Numbered from the stretch's first letter, positions 1-9,139 are shown. The stretch: 64,000 nucleotides of DNA from Citromicrobium bathyomarinum (GCF_021021475.1 NZ_JAINWL010000004.1:124001-188000); one strand, 5' to 3'. Numbers and translations: made by a program. The notes: a model not told the origin generated them from the letters alone.

Positions 1-20
1 ATGTTCTCCGGGAGCGCCGC

Positions 21-407
21 ATGACCCGGGACAAGCGCACGCGCCTGTATCTCACCGCCGCGTCGATGGGTTTTGTCGCGACCATCCTGATGGTGGTTTC
101 GCGGATCCTCGACTGGCCCGACTTCGTGGCCGGGCTGAGTGTCGGCGTATTGCTGGTCAGCCTGGTGATGCTTTTGCTGCGGCGGTTTCGCGACGAATAT
201 ATCGAGCAGCTGTGGAACAGCGGCACCGGCTTCGCCTTCGTGGCGGTGGTTGCCACCTTCGCCTTCGCCCCCTTCCTCGAAGGGTTTGTCGACGGGGTGA
301 CCAGATCGGCCCGCGACCAGATGATCAGCCCCGAGTTCGTCGGCCCGATCGCCCTCATCGCCTTCTTCGTAGGCTTCCACCTCAAGTGGCTGAGGAGCAG
401 CTTGTGA
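21..407 (+). CDS. Four-helix membrane protein of unknown function
   Basis: A 128-residue integral membrane protein with hydrophobic segments at about residues 10-28, 34-53, 68-90 and 106-121 and short charged loops (for example RRFRDEY near 55). No catalytic motif is visible. The ATG overlaps a TGA at 22-24 in another frame, so an upstream gene probably ends there with an ATGA overlap. The stop overlaps the GTG start of the next gene. The arrangement of membrane protein, small HTH regulator and second membrane protein suggests one operon in which the regulator controls or senses through its neighbours. That is inference from context. Confidence 0.75.
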   Translation: MTRDKRTRLYLTAASMGFVATILMVVSRILDWPDFVAGLSVGVLLVSLVMLLLRRFRDEYIEQLWNSGTGFAFVAVVATFAFAPFLEGFVDGVTRSARDQMISPEFVGPIALIAFFVGFHLKWLRSSL

Positions 408-601
408 AGAACCGTCTCAAAGTTTTGCGCGCCGAACGCGACTGGAGCCAGGCGGAGCTGGCCGGGAGGCTCGACGTGTCGCGGCAGGCGGTCAACGCCA
501 TCGAGACCGGCAAGCACGACCCCTCGCTGGGCCTTGCCTTCAAGATATCGCGCGTGTTCGACATGCCGATCGAAACCATTTTCCTCGAAGAGGAGGACTG
601 A
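404..601 (+). CDS. Small XRE-family helix-turn-helix regulator
   Basis: This is a 65-residue stand-alone HTH protein of the short PbsX/YgzD-like XRE type. The recognition region SQAELAGRLDVSRQAVNAIE and the closing segment around IETGKHDPSLGLAFKI are diagnostic. The family consists of cytoplasmic DNA-binding proteins of 65-70 residues that are usually co-transcribed with small membrane proteins, as here. I chose the GTG at 404 because it gives the family's normal length and overlaps the upstream stop by GTGA; an upstream in-frame ATG at 212 would only add antisense-like residues. The DNA target is unknown. Confidence 0.85.
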   Translation: MKNRLKVLRAERDWSQAELAGRLDVSRQAVNAIETGKHDPSLGLAFKISRVFDMPIETIFLEEED

Positions 602-603
602 CA

Positions 604-1056
604 ATGGATCACGAACTCGACGAAACCCGCAATCCGGGTGAGGCGCGCAACCGCGCCCGCCAGCGGCGCAAGTGGGCTTTCCTGATCTTCGCCGGGCTGG
701 TCGGTGCAGTGATCGGCGCGCTGCTGTCCGGGCTCGAGAACGGGGAAGGAAACTTCCTCGTCGGTCAAATCGAGACGCTGACCATGCCCGCATGGGCGGC
801 GATCGCGATGGCTGCGGCGTTCTTCTTCGCCTTCGCGGTGCTGCCGGTCTGGGGGTTCACCCAGATCGACGACTACCAGATGCGCCAGAACCTGATCGGC
901 TATGCCGGCGGCTGCATCGCTGCCGTCGCGGGCTACCCGATCTGGGCGGTGCTCGCGATGGGCGGGCTGGTGCCCCACCCCACCGCATTCGGAATTTTCG
1001 TCATTGCCTTTGCCGCTACGATGCTGACATTCCTTGCCGTCAAATTGCGCGGCTAG
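604..1056 (+). CDS. Four-helix membrane protein of unknown function
   Basis: A 150-residue membrane protein. It begins with a charged, Arg-rich cytoplasmic N-terminus (residues 1-22), followed by hydrophobic helices at about 24-43, 63-85, 99-121 and 127-147. It starts two bases after the stop of the XRE-type regulator, so the two are almost certainly co-transcribed. No enzyme motif is seen. It may be the signal-receiving or regulated partner of the small regulator, but only gene order supports this. Confidence 0.75.
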   Translation: MDHELDETRNPGEARNRARQRRKWAFLIFAGLVGAVIGALLSGLENGEGNFLVGQIETLTMPAWAAIAMAAAFFFAFAVLPVWGFTQIDDYQMRQNLIGYAGGCIAAVAGYPIWAVLAMGGLVPHPTAFGIFVIAFAATMLTFLAVKLRG

Positions 1057-1113
1057 GCGGATGCATCGCAGCTTTCCTCAGACTTCCGCCTTTTTCTTCC
1101 AGGAGCACACAAC

Positions 1114-1995
1114 ATGCTTGCCAGAATGACCCGCAACACCCTGATCGGCCTTGCCGCCGCATTCTCCCTCACCACCGGCGCGATGGCGCAGGATGCACCC
1201 GCCCTGTGGCGCGTGGCGGACGCGGATACGACGATTTACCTGTTCGGCACGGTCCACGCCCTGCCTTCCGACGTCGACTGGTACAGCGGCCCGGTGAAGA
1301 CCGCGCTGGACGAGAGCAGCACCCTCGTCACCGAAATCGACATGAGCCCTGAAGCGCTGGCCGAGATCGGCCCGATGATCCAGCAAATCGCCATCCTGCC
1401 TGAGGGAACCTCCCTGCGCGGCATGATGAGCGAAGAACAACGCGAAACCTATGAGGCAGCGATGGCCTCGCTCGGCGTGCCGCCGGAAGCGTTCGATAAT
1501 CTCGAACCCTGGTTCGCGGCCCTGCAGCTGAGCAATATTGCCTTCGCCAAGGCCGGCTTCCAGCCCCAGAACGGCACCGAAACCGTGCTGGAGGCGACCG
1601 TGGGCGACACCAAGGGGCGCGATGCGCTGGAAACGCCGCGATACCAATTCTCGATCTTCGACGAACTGCCGATGGACGCGCAGATCGATTACCTCGTCGA
1701 AACCGCCGCGGAGATCGACACGCTTGGCCCGATGCTCGACGAGATGATCGCCGAATGGGCAGAGGGCGATGTCGAGGCGCTGGGCCACCTGCTCAATGAC
1801 GCCCTCCAATCCGACCCCGTTCTTGCCGAGCGGCTGCTCTATGCCCGTAACGCCAACTGGGCGGTGTGGATCGACGACCGGCTCGATACGCCGGGCACGA
1901 TTTTCATGGCGGTTGGCGCCGGGCACCTTGCGGGGACCAACAAGCTGCAGGATCTGCTGGCAGAGCGCGGCATTCAGGCAGTGCGGGTACAATGA
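1114..1995 (+). CDS. TraB/GumN family secreted protein
   Basis: A 293-residue protein with a Sec signal peptide (cleavage expected after AMAQ, about residue 26) and the TraB/GumN (PF01963) layout. An N-terminal segment LFGTVHALP and a C-terminal segment GAGHLAGTNKLQDLL carry the conserved Gly/His residues of the family. Members resemble Tiki-type metalloproteases, but the bacterial function is not established. An aggagcac ribosome-binding site precedes the ATG. The stop overlaps the ATG of a second, diverged TraB/GumN gene, so the two form a tandem paralogous pair. Confidence 0.85.
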   Translation: MLARMTRNTLIGLAAAFSLTTGAMAQDAPALWRVADADTTIYLFGTVHALPSDVDWYSGPVKTALDESSTLVTEIDMSPEALAEIGPMIQQIAILPEGTSLRGMMSEEQRETYEAAMASLGVPPEAFDNLEPWFAALQLSNIAFAKAGFQPQNGTETVLEATVGDTKGRDALETPRYQFSIFDELPMDAQIDYLVETAAEIDTLGPMLDEMIAEWAEGDVEALGHLLNDALQSDPVLAERLLYARNANWAVWIDDRLDTPGTIFMAVGAGHLAGTNKLQDLLAERGIQAVRVQ

Positions 1996-2882
1996 CCATA
2001 CGCGCCGCGATCCTCGCGCTGCTGGCGCTGCTGGTCGCGGCTTGCGGCCAGCCCGACAAGAAGCCCCCGGTCGCGCCGGATGATCCGAACCCGCTGCTAT
2101 GGGAGATCGCCCGGGCCGACGGGACCGCCGCGGGCTGGCTGATCGGCACGATCCACGCCCTGCCCGACGGGGTAGAGTGGCGCACCGCCTCGGTCGACAC
2201 GGCGATCGCGCAGGCAGGCGTCCTCGCGGTGGAGATTGCCGACCTCGACGATCAGCGGGCGGTGACCAGCGCCTTCAAACCGCTTGCCTATTCTCCCGGG
2301 CAACCTCCCCTGCTCTCCCGCGTGCCCGCCAACCAGCGGGAGAGGCTGACTGCGCTGGTTGACGATACGCCCTATGGGCTCGACGATTTTCGCGGGATCG
2401 AAAGCTGGGGCGCGGCGCTGATCCTGTCCCAGTCGGTCGATACCGGGGCCGACGCCGCGAACGGGATCGACCGCGCGCTGATCCGCGATTTCAACGGTCG
2501 CCGGGTGGTCGAGCTCGAAGGCGCGGCGCGCCAGTTCGCGGTGTTCGACGGGCTCTCAGAACGGGCCCAGCGCGCGATGCTGGGCGCGATCGTGGAAGAG
2601 GCCGAAGCCGACAGCGACCAGCGCCAGCGCCCGATCCGACTCTACCTTCAGGGCGACGAGGCCGGGCTGGCCGCGCTCACCCGCGAAGGCCTGCTGGCGG
2701 ACGAGGAAATTCGCGAAGCGCTGCTGGAGCGGCGCAATGCCGCGTGGATGCCGCGCATTATCCGCTTGCTGGAGAGCGACAGCCACCCGCTGATCGCGGT
2801 GGGGGCAGCGCACATGGTCGGCAAGGACGGGCTCGTCGCGCTGATCGAGGCCAAGGGCTACACCGTGCGCAGGGTACGCTAA
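1992..2882 (+). CDS. TraB/GumN family lipoprotein
   Basis: A 296-residue paralogue of the preceding gene. The N-terminus MTIRAAILALLALLVAACG is a lipoprotein signal with lipobox VAAC, so the product should be anchored in the envelope rather than free in the periplasm. The family signatures recur: LIGTIHALPDGVEW near the N-terminus and GAAHMVGKDGLVALIEAKG near the C-terminus. The ATG at 1992 overlaps the previous stop (ATGA), which implies translational coupling. Function is unknown beyond the family's proposed metal-dependent hydrolase activity. Confidence 0.85.
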   Translation: MTIRAAILALLALLVAACGQPDKKPPVAPDDPNPLLWEIARADGTAAGWLIGTIHALPDGVEWRTASVDTAIAQAGVLAVEIADLDDQRAVTSAFKPLAYSPGQPPLLSRVPANQRERLTALVDDTPYGLDDFRGIESWGAALILSQSVDTGADAANGIDRALIRDFNGRRVVELEGAARQFAVFDGLSERAQRAMLGAIVEEAEADSDQRQRPIRLYLQGDEAGLAALTREGLLADEEIREALLERRNAAWMPRIIRLLESDSHPLIAVGAAHMVGKDGLVALIEAKGYTVRRVR

Positions 2883-2996
2883 GGCGGGTTGCTTTCCCGC
2901 GACTTTGCCCGTAACAGCGCGCGCTTCGGCGCCATGTGCATCCCTGGAGGCGTGGCGAGACCGAGCAAATATCAGCATTTCGAAAGGTAGTATACG

Positions 2997-3674
2997 ATGA
3001 GCGACGCCATCACCCTGCCGGCCGAGACGCGCGACCGGGCTGGCAAGGGAGCCTCCCGGGCACTGCGTCGCGAAGGCCGTGTCCCCGCCGTGATTTATGG
3101 CGGCAAGGAAGAACCCACCCCGATCCACGTCGAAGAGCGCGAACTGGTTCGCCAGCTCGACACCGGTCACTTCATGAACTCGATCATCGAGCTTGAAGTC
3201 GGCGGCAAGAAAGTGCGCACCCTGCCCAAGGATGTTGCGCTGCACCCCGTCACCGACCGTCCCGAGCACGTGGATTTCCTGCGTCTTACCAAGGGCGCGA
3301 AGGTGGATGTGAGCGTCCCCGTCGTGTTCGTCGACGAAGAAGAATCGCCCGGCCTCAAGAAGGGTGGCGTGCTCAACGTCGTCCGTCACGAGCTTGAACT
3401 GGTCTGCGAAGCGGACAAGATCCCCGGCGAAATCACGATCAGCGTCAAGGGCAAGGAAGTCGGCGACTCGATCCACATCAGCGAAGTCGACCTTCCCAAG
3501 GGCAGCGAATCCGCGATCACCGATCGCGACTTCACCATCGCCACCTTTGTCGCTCCGTCGGCGCTCAAGAAGGCGGAAGGCGAAGGCTCCGACGAGGTCA
3601 CCGAGACTGAAGTCATCGAACAGCACGCCGAAACCGTTGAAGGCGAAGACGACCAGGTCGTCGACGGCGAGTAA
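2997..3674 (+). CDS. rplY: 50S ribosomal protein L25 (CTC/TL5 form)
   Basis: A 225-residue L25 of the long CTC/TL5 type. An N-terminal 5S-rRNA-binding domain (residues 1-95, including [20 protein letters not shown] and VIYGG) is followed by the C-terminal beta-domain (about 96-190, with HVDFLRL and [21 protein letters not shown]) and an acidic tail. It binds 5S rRNA in the large subunit. A GAAAGG ribosome-binding site lies upstream of the ATG and a strong terminator directly downstream. In many alphaproteobacteria rplY is next to pth; here pth is about 1.1 kb further on, with two small genes between. Confidence 0.95.
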   Translation: MSDAITLPAETRDRAGKGASRALRREGRVPAVIYGGKEEPTPIHVEERELVRQLDTGHFMNSIIELEVGGKKVRTLPKDVALHPVTDRPEHVDFLRLTKGAKVDVSVPVVFVDEEESPGLKKGGVLNVVRHELELVCEADKIPGEITISVKGKEVGDSIHISEVDLPKGSESAITDRDFTIATFVAPSALKKAEGEGSDEVTETEVIEQHAETVEGEDDQVVDGE

Positions 3675-3696
3675 GCCGAGCTTCACGAATAATGCG

Positions 3697-3735
3697 AACG
3701 CCGGGCATCCTTCACGGGATGTCCGGCGTTTTTCT
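3697..3735 (+). terminator. Rho-independent terminator of rplY
   Basis: The arms at 3697-3710 and 3716-3730 form a GC-rich stem (AACGCCGGGCATCC against GGGATGTCCGGCGTT) with a short TTCAC loop, followed by a T-run (GTTTTTCTTT). It lies 20 bases after the rplY stop, as expected for its transcript end. Confidence 0.9.
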
Positions 3736-3814
3736 TTGTGACATCCGAAAGGCGAAATCCGGCGTTCATTTTGCGCCTGCAATGATGCCGACGAAACATC
3801 GGGGGAGTGGTGCG

Positions 3815-4312
3815 ATGCGCGTTTTCGGGAAGGCAATCTGTCTTGCGGCAATCTCTGCGATGTCTCTGGGAAACACGCAATTTGGGCCAGACGACCTGCG
3901 GGCGGCGATGCTGGAGACGAGCATAGACAGGGCGCAGTTAGTGATCACAGACCAGCTGAAAGCGATCTACACTGCCAAGGCGGAAATTCATCACGATTAC
4001 CGCTTCGGCCGCGATCATTATCTCCACAACGTGCGGCAGATCGGCTTTGTTCGGCGCTGCACGCTGCTGATCCGCACGGGGAAGTCGTTGTTGCCCGGGA
4101 CGCAGGCCAGGACCGACCCGAATTCTGAATATGACCTGGGTGGTGGCATCCGGTTTGAACAAGACGGTACACAGGTGAAACTGGCATCACCCACCACGTT
4201 CCGCAGCTATTCGAGTGTCCTGATCTTCCCGAACGAGACCGAAGCGGTGAAATTCAGCGCGGCGATGAACCCGCTGGCCAGCGACTGCCGCGAACTGGCG
4301 ACGCTGGGCTAG
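3815..4312 (+). CDS. Exported hypothetical protein
   Basis: A 165-residue protein with a plausible Sec signal (MRVFGKAICLAAISAMSLG, cleavage near residue 20). The rest looks like a small soluble periplasmic protein with two Cys (in RRCTLL and SDCREL) that could form a disulfide. I chose the ATG at 3815 because it gives a clean signal peptide and is preceded by GGGGGAG. The frame is open further upstream, but that stretch runs through the rplY terminator. I do not recognise the family. Confidence 0.6.
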   Translation: MRVFGKAICLAAISAMSLGNTQFGPDDLRAAMLETSIDRAQLVITDQLKAIYTAKAEIHHDYRFGRDHYLHNVRQIGFVRRCTLLIRTGKSLLPGTQARTDPNSEYDLGGGIRFEQDGTQVKLASPTTFRSYSSVLIFPNETEAVKFSAAMNPLASDCRELATLG

Positions 4313-4334
4313 ATCGCGAGCATCGCATGATCGA

Positions 4335-4748
4335 TCAGTCTTTCGAAACGAATATCACCAGCAGCGAGAGAGCGGCCACCACACAGCCGAACAGCATGAA
4401 GCCGACCTTGGCCAGGCGGCTCGCCTTGCGGATATCGTGAACGCCGAAAAGTCGCTCCAACCGGACCCCACCGATGAATGCCAGCACCGCCATCGGCAGC
4501 ATGACGAACAGCATGAGCGCCCAAAAGGGTAGCCGAAAAATGCCCAGGCCGGTGAGGCGTTCGAACACGAAGATCGCCGCCAGGCCGACCATCGCGCTGG
4601 CGAACCCGCCCATTCGGGCGATCGCCCACTCCTGATCCTGATAGCGGGATATCGCCCTCCCGCGTTTGTCGCGCCAACCCATCGGTAATGTCTCCACCCC
4701 CGCTTCCTGACGCGTATCGTGTGCCGGGCGCAAGTTAAGTTTGCGCAT
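4335..4748 (-). CDS. Small membrane protein, hypothetical
   Basis: A 137-residue protein on the minus strand with a charged N-terminal 40 residues and three hydrophobic segments at about 47-67, 72-95 and 113-134. A GGAGAGG ribosome-binding site precedes the ATG. A shorter start at MGWRDKRG (residue 23) is possible. It is transcribed divergently from pth. The family is not recognised. Confidence 0.6.
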   Translation of the reverse strand: MRKLNLRPAHDTRQEAGVETLPMGWRDKRGRAISRYQDQEWAIARMGGFASAMVGLAAIFVFERLTGLGIFRLPFWALMLFVMLPMAVLAFIGGVRLERLFGVHDIRKASRLAKVGFMLFGCVVAALSLLVIFVSKD

Positions 4749-4776
4749 GGCCTGCCTCTCCCGCTAGGCGGACGCG

Positions 4777-5346
4777 ATGCAAATCTGGACCGGCCTCGGC
4801 AATCCCGGACCGCGCTATGCGCTCCACCGGCACAATATCGGCTTCATGGCGTGCGACGTCATCGCCGAAACGCACGACTTCGGGCCCGTACAAAAGAAGT
4901 TCCAGGGCTGGGTGCAGGAAGGCCGGATCGGCAGCCAGAAGGTCCTGCTGCTCAAGCCCGCGACCTTCATGAACGAGAGCGGCCGCGCGGTCGCCGAGGC
5001 GCTGCGGTTCTACAAGCTGGAGCCTGAAGCGCTGACCGTGTTCCATGACGAGCTCGACCTCGCGCCGTTCAAGGTGAAGGTGCGCATGGGCGGCGGGCTT
5101 GCGGGGCACAACGGGTTGCGCAGCATCAACCAGCACCTCGGCCCCGATTTTCGCCGGGTGCGGATCGGCATCGGCCATCCCGGGCACAAGGACCGGGTGA
5201 CCGGCCATGTGCTGGGCAACTACGCCAAGGCGGAGATGGACGATCTGGCCACCATGCTCGGCGCGATGGCGAGCGAGGCACATTGGCTCGCCGATGGCGA
5301 CGATGCGCGCTTCATGAACGACGTCGCGATGCGGATGCAGGACTGA
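4777..5346 (+). CDS. pth: Peptidyl-tRNA hydrolase
   Basis: A 189-residue Pth that cleaves peptidyl-tRNA released from stalled ribosomes and so recycles tRNA in the cytoplasm. Signatures are GLGNPGPRYALHRHNIGFM at the N-terminus (with the catalytic His of the RHNIGF motif), KPATFMNESG, the catalytic Asp in FHDELDLA, and GGGLAGHNGLRSI. The length is typical. The CPBP protease gene starts 8 bases after the stop, so the two are probably co-transcribed. Confidence 0.96.
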   Translation: MQIWTGLGNPGPRYALHRHNIGFMACDVIAETHDFGPVQKKFQGWVQEGRIGSQKVLLLKPATFMNESGRAVAEALRFYKLEPEALTVFHDELDLAPFKVKVRMGGGLAGHNGLRSINQHLGPDFRRVRIGIGHPGHKDRVTGHVLGNYAKAEMDDLATMLGAMASEAHWLADGDDARFMNDVAMRMQD

Positions 5347-5354
5347 GCCGCGCG

Positions 5355-5963
5355 ATGCCGGGCCGGGCGACCCTGCTGGCGCTGCTGACCGGGCAAACGC
5401 TGTTCTTCACCGCAGTCGGCGTCGCCCTGTGGACCCTTTCGGGCCGCCCCGCCCGGTCCTTCGTCACCTTCGGTCAGGACGAATTCCTTATCGGAGCGCT
5501 GCTGGCGGGCGTCCTCGTCCTGCTGGCGGCAGCGACATTCTACGGCCTGCCGAAAGTCGCGGAATACCTGATCCGCGCGCAGGCGGAAAATTTCGCCTTC
5601 CTCGAAAAGCCGATGCCCTTTCCCGCCATCGTGTGGATTTCGCTGGGCGCAGGAATTGGCGAGGAAGCGCTGTTTCGCGCGGGCGTGCAGACGCTGGCGG
5701 CCGACTATGTCGGCGCCCCGCTGGCCATCGCGCTGGGCGCGGCGCTGTTTGCGGTCGTGCATTTCGCCAAGCCTGCGGTGGCGGCAATCATCCTCGTCAT
5801 CGGGGTGCTCTTCGGCTGCGTGTACTGGATCACCGGATCATTGCTGGCGGTGATGATCGGCCACGCGCTCTACGATGTGTTCGCCTTGTGGTATGTGCAG
5901 AAGGAGATGCACCGGCTCGGCGTGTTCGGGCAGGATGAGAAGTCCACATCATCGACGGAGTAA
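5355..5963 (+). CDS. CPBP family intramembrane metalloprotease
   Basis: A 202-residue multi-pass membrane protein of the CPBP/Abi (PF02517, Rce1-like) family. All motif positions are present: EEALFR (Glu103, Glu104, Arg108), His136 in VVHFA, and His170/Asp174 in GHALYD. These residues bind the metal or water in the family. Hydrophobic segments lie at about 5-28, 44-62, 91-102, 123-137, 142-160 and 163-180. The ATG at 5355 is preferred over the further upstream start, which would overlap pth. Bacterial substrates are mostly unknown. Confidence 0.85.
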   Translation: MPGRATLLALLTGQTLFFTAVGVALWTLSGRPARSFVTFGQDEFLIGALLAGVLVLLAAATFYGLPKVAEYLIRAQAENFAFLEKPMPFPAIVWISLGAGIGEEALFRAGVQTLAADYVGAPLAIALGAALFAVVHFAKPAVAAIILVIGVLFGCVYWITGSLLAVMIGHALYDVFALWYVQKEMHRLGVFGQDEKSTSSTE

Positions 5964-5967
5964 GCCC

Positions 5968-6966
5968 ATGACCGCCCTCACCCGCCGCACCCTGCTTGCC
6001 GGAGCCGCCGCGACCGGCGTGCTCGCCGCCACCGCCACCCACGCGCAGGGCGACATGGTCGTCTCGAAGCCGGATCTTGCGGGCAATAGCGTGCTGATCA
6101 CCGGCTGTTCTTCGGGCTTCGGCCGCCTCGGGGCAGAACACTATGCGAAGCTCGGCGCGAAGGTGTTCGCGACGATGCGCAACCTCCCCCGGCCCGAGGC
6201 GGACGAACTGCGCACGCTGGCCGCCGACGAGAATCTCGACATCACCGTGATCGAAATCGACGTCCTGTCCGACGAGCAGGTTGCCGCCGGTGTGGCCGAG
6301 GCGGAGCGGCTGAATGGCGGCGGGATCGACGTGCTGGTCAACAATGCCGGGATCGGCATTTCCGGACCGGTCGAGGTGCAGGACATGGAGGCGACCGAGC
6401 TGATCTTCGGCACCAATGTGCTGGGCGCACACCGGATGGCGCGGGCCGTGCTGCCCGGGATGCGCAAGAAGGGCGGAGGGCTGATCGTGCCCATCTCCAG
6501 CCAGCTAGGCCGCGTTATCGTGCCTTTCGCAGGGCATTATTCGGCAACCAAGTTTGCGCTCGAGGCGATGAGCGAACAGCTCGCCTACGAACTGGTGCCG
6601 CATAATATCGAGGTCTCGATCATCGAGCCCGGTGGCTATCCCACCGAAGTCTGGGTCAATCGCAATATCTATACTGCCGCACTCAAGAGGCGCGCCGAGG
6701 ACCTCCATACCGATGGCTACCCGCAGGTGGTCGCCAGCATGGGAACCGAGGACGGATCTGGCCGCAGCGCGGACCCGATGGATGTGCCGCGCGCGATCGC
6801 GCAGATCATCGCCATGCCGATGGGCACGCGCCCCCTTCGCACCGAAGTGCACCCCGGCGCCAAGCCGCAGATGAAGATCAACGAGGTCAGCGCAGCAACG
6901 CAGGTCGGCTGGCTCGGCGGATCGGGCTACGGCCCGCTCATCAAGGCGGTGCACAACGTCGACTGA
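5968..6966 (+). CDS. Tat-exported short-chain dehydrogenase/reductase
   Basis: A 332-residue SDR. The Rossmann motif TGCSSGFG is at 45-52, NNAG at 125-128, the catalytic Ser at 177/178, and YSATK with Tyr191 and Lys195. All catalytic residues are intact. The N-terminus is a clear twin-arginine signal (TRRTLLAG at 5-12, then an Ala-rich hydrophobic stretch ending THAQG), so the enzyme should be exported folded. The substrate cannot be told from sequence. It lies 4 bases after the CPBP protease gene and probably belongs to the pth operon. Confidence 0.85.
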   Translation: MTALTRRTLLAGAAATGVLAATATHAQGDMVVSKPDLAGNSVLITGCSSGFGRLGAEHYAKLGAKVFATMRNLPRPEADELRTLAADENLDITVIEIDVLSDEQVAAGVAEAERLNGGGIDVLVNNAGIGISGPVEVQDMEATELIFGTNVLGAHRMARAVLPGMRKKGGGLIVPISSQLGRVIVPFAGHYSATKFALEAMSEQLAYELVPHNIEVSIIEPGGYPTEVWVNRNIYTAALKRRAEDLHTDGYPQVVASMGTEDGSGRSADPMDVPRAIAQIIAMPMGTRPLRTEVHPGAKPQMKINEVSAATQVGWLGGSGYGPLIKAVHNVD

Positions 6967-7104
6967 CCGGGCCTGCCAGCTGTTGCTGCTCGTCAGATTG
7001 CCGAACATCGCACTAGGCACGGGCGGGCGTGAGCGTTACGGGCGGGCCAATCTCAATCACATCATCGCGGGCCTGCCGCCCGCCTGTCCGGACCAGGGAA
7101 TATC

Positions 7105-8205
7105 ATGGGTTTCAAATGCGGTATCGTGGGCCTGCCCAATGTCGGCAAGTCGACGCTGTTCAACGCTCTGACGCAGACGCAGGCCGCGCAGGCCGCGAAC
7201 TATCCGTTCTGCACGATCGAGCCCAATGTGGGCCAGGTCGCGGTGCCCGACGATCGGTTGGACAAGATCGCTGCGATCGGCGGTAGCGCCAAGATCATCC
7301 ACACCCAGCTCGCCTTCGTCGACATTGCGGGCCTCGTGAAGGGTGCGAGCAAGGGCGAAGGCCTTGGCAACCAGTTCCTCGCCAATATCCGCGAGGTCGA
7401 TGCGATCGTCCACGTGCTGCGCTGCTTCGAGGATGACGACATCCAGCACGTCAACAACAAGGTCGATCCGATCGCCGACGCCGAAGTGGTCGAGACCGAG
7501 CTGATGCTGGCCGATCTGGAAAGCGTCGAAAAGCGGGTCGAGAATGCCAAGCGCCGTGCGACCAGCGGCGACAAGGAAGCCAAGGTGCTTGCCAGCGTGC
7601 TCGGCCAGGCGCTCGATTTCCTCAAGGACGGCAAGCCCGCGCGTCTGGTCGAACCGGGTGACGACGAAGAAGCGCGCCTGTTCGAACAGGCGCAGCTGCT
7701 CACTGCCAAGCCGGTGCTCTACGTATGCAACGTGGCCGAGGAAGATGCTGCGCAGGGCAATGCGCTGTCGAAGCTGGTGGCCGAGAAGGCCGAGGCGGAG
7801 GGCGCGCAGAGCGTCGTCGTCTCCGCCGCCATCGAATCCGAGCTGGTCGAAATGGAGCCCGAAGACCGCGCCGAATATCTTGGCGAGCTGGGCCTTGAAG
7901 AAAGCGGTTTGGCAAAAATCATCCGCGCCGGATACAAGCTGCTCGGCCTGCAGACCTTCTTCACCGTGGGCCCGAAGGAAGCGCGCGCGTGGACCTTCCC
8001 CGCCGGTGCCAAGGCGCCGCAGGCGGCAGGTGAGATCCACACCGATTTCGAACGCGGCTTCATCCGCGCCGAAACGATCGCCTACGACGATTACGTGACG
8101 CTGGGCGGCGAATCCGGGGCCAAGGAAGCCGGCAAGCTGCGGCAGGAGGGCAAGGAATACCTCGTGCAGGATGGCGACATCATGATGTTCAAATTTAACG
8201 TCTGA
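7105..8205 (+). CDS. ychF: Ribosome-associated ATPase YchF/OLA1
   Basis: A 366-residue OBG-family P-loop protein of the YchF/OLA1 type, with a P-loop at GLPNVGKSTLFNALTQ (residues about 8-23). The C-terminal TGS-type domain includes FFTVGPKEARAWTFPAG and YVTLGGESGAKEAGK and ends FKFNV. YchF prefers ATP, binds ribosomes and is linked to redox stress. The length is typical. It has its own upstream gap of about 138 bases with no other gene. Confidence 0.96.
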   Translation: MGFKCGIVGLPNVGKSTLFNALTQTQAAQAANYPFCTIEPNVGQVAVPDDRLDKIAAIGGSAKIIHTQLAFVDIAGLVKGASKGEGLGNQFLANIREVDAIVHVLRCFEDDDIQHVNNKVDPIADAEVVETELMLADLESVEKRVENAKRRATSGDKEAKVLASVLGQALDFLKDGKPARLVEPGDDEEARLFEQAQLLTAKPVLYVCNVAEEDAAQGNALSKLVAEKAEAEGAQSVVVSAAIESELVEMEPEDRAEYLGELGLEESGLAKIIRAGYKLLGLQTFFTVGPKEARAWTFPAGAKAPQAAGEIHTDFERGFIRAETIAYDDYVTLGGESGAKEAGKLRQEGKEYLVQDGDIMMFKFNV

Positions 8206-8276
8206 CGCTTTTCGGCACGATAGTGCGTCCCCGCCGTTGGGTCGAAAACAACGGCAAAAACAGGGGCTCACGCAAC

Positions 8277-9077
8277 ATGGTCGATAAATCCGAGAAGTTC
8301 AGCTGGCTCGTGCGGGTGGGCTATTTCAGCCGCGCGGTGCTTTATACCGTGGTCGGGCTGATCGCGCTCACCAGCGCGGGACGCATTGCCGAAGGGACGG
8401 CGGGCATCTTCAAGGCGATCGAGGATTTCCCGGCGGGCATCGCGATCCTGTGGATCATGGTGTTCGGCCTGTTCGGCTACGCGCTGTTCCGCTTCTGCTC
8501 GCCGCTGTTCGATATCGAGAACGAGGGCTCCGACGCCAAGGGCTGGGGCAAGCGGATCGGCCATGCGGGGAGCGCCATCGGCCACCTTGCGCTGGCATGG
8601 TCCGCGTTCAAGTTTGCGACTAACAGGAATTCCGGCGGCGGCGGCGCGCAAGAGGCTGCTGCGGGCGTGCTCGGCGTGGAATTCGGCGGCATCGTGATCG
8701 GCCTGCTGGGCCTCACCTTCTTCATCGCCGCGTTCAATCAGGCGAAGAAGGGCGTCACCGGCAGCTTCATGAACCGGATCAGCCCGCAGGCACCCGATTT
8801 CACCCGGATGATCGGTGGCGCTGGTTACCTCGCGCGGGCGGTGGTGTTCGCGGTGATCGGCTGGTCGCTGGTTGGTGCCGGGTTCATGTCCAAGGGCAGC
8901 GATCAGGTGAAGACCATCGGCGATGCGGTGGCCAGCCTTGCCGATGACGGCATCTGGTTCACCATCACCGCGATCGGCCTGCTGCTGTTCGGCCTCTTCA
9001 GCTTCATCCTCGCCCGTTACCGGATCATTCCGGATCTGGGTTCGGAAGGAAAGGTGCCCGAATTCCGCGCGGGGTAA
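8277..9077 (+). CDS. DUF1206 membrane protein
   Basis: A 266-residue protein built of three repeated two-helix units, the usual DUF1206 (PF06724) architecture. Each unit contains a motif like VRVGYFSRAVLYTVVGL (near residue 12) or IGGAGYLARAVVFAVIGW (near 185). Six transmembrane segments are expected. The molecular role of the family is unknown. The ATG at 8277 follows the normal N-terminal consensus; the upstream start at 8223 would add 18 unlikely residues. Confidence 0.85.
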   Translation: MVDKSEKFSWLVRVGYFSRAVLYTVVGLIALTSAGRIAEGTAGIFKAIEDFPAGIAILWIMVFGLFGYALFRFCSPLFDIENEGSDAKGWGKRIGHAGSAIGHLALAWSAFKFATNRNSGGGGAQEAAAGVLGVEFGGIVIGLLGLTFFIAAFNQAKKGVTGSFMNRISPQAPDFTRMIGGAGYLARAVVFAVIGWSLVGAGFMSKGSDQVKTIGDAVASLADDGIWFTITAIGLLLFGLFSFILARYRIIPDLGSEGKVPEFRAG

Positions 9078-9139
9078 ATCGGCCCCTGGCCCCAAATCCG
9101 CACTTAGCATTGTAACACGCCTGCCCTAGCGAACCCGGC

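Noticed and set aside
2556-3851. 431-codon minus-strand frame across a TraB/GumN gene and rplY
   Set aside because: Antisense shadow of two well-supported genes; composition reflects GC bias at the third codon position, with no recognisable motif.
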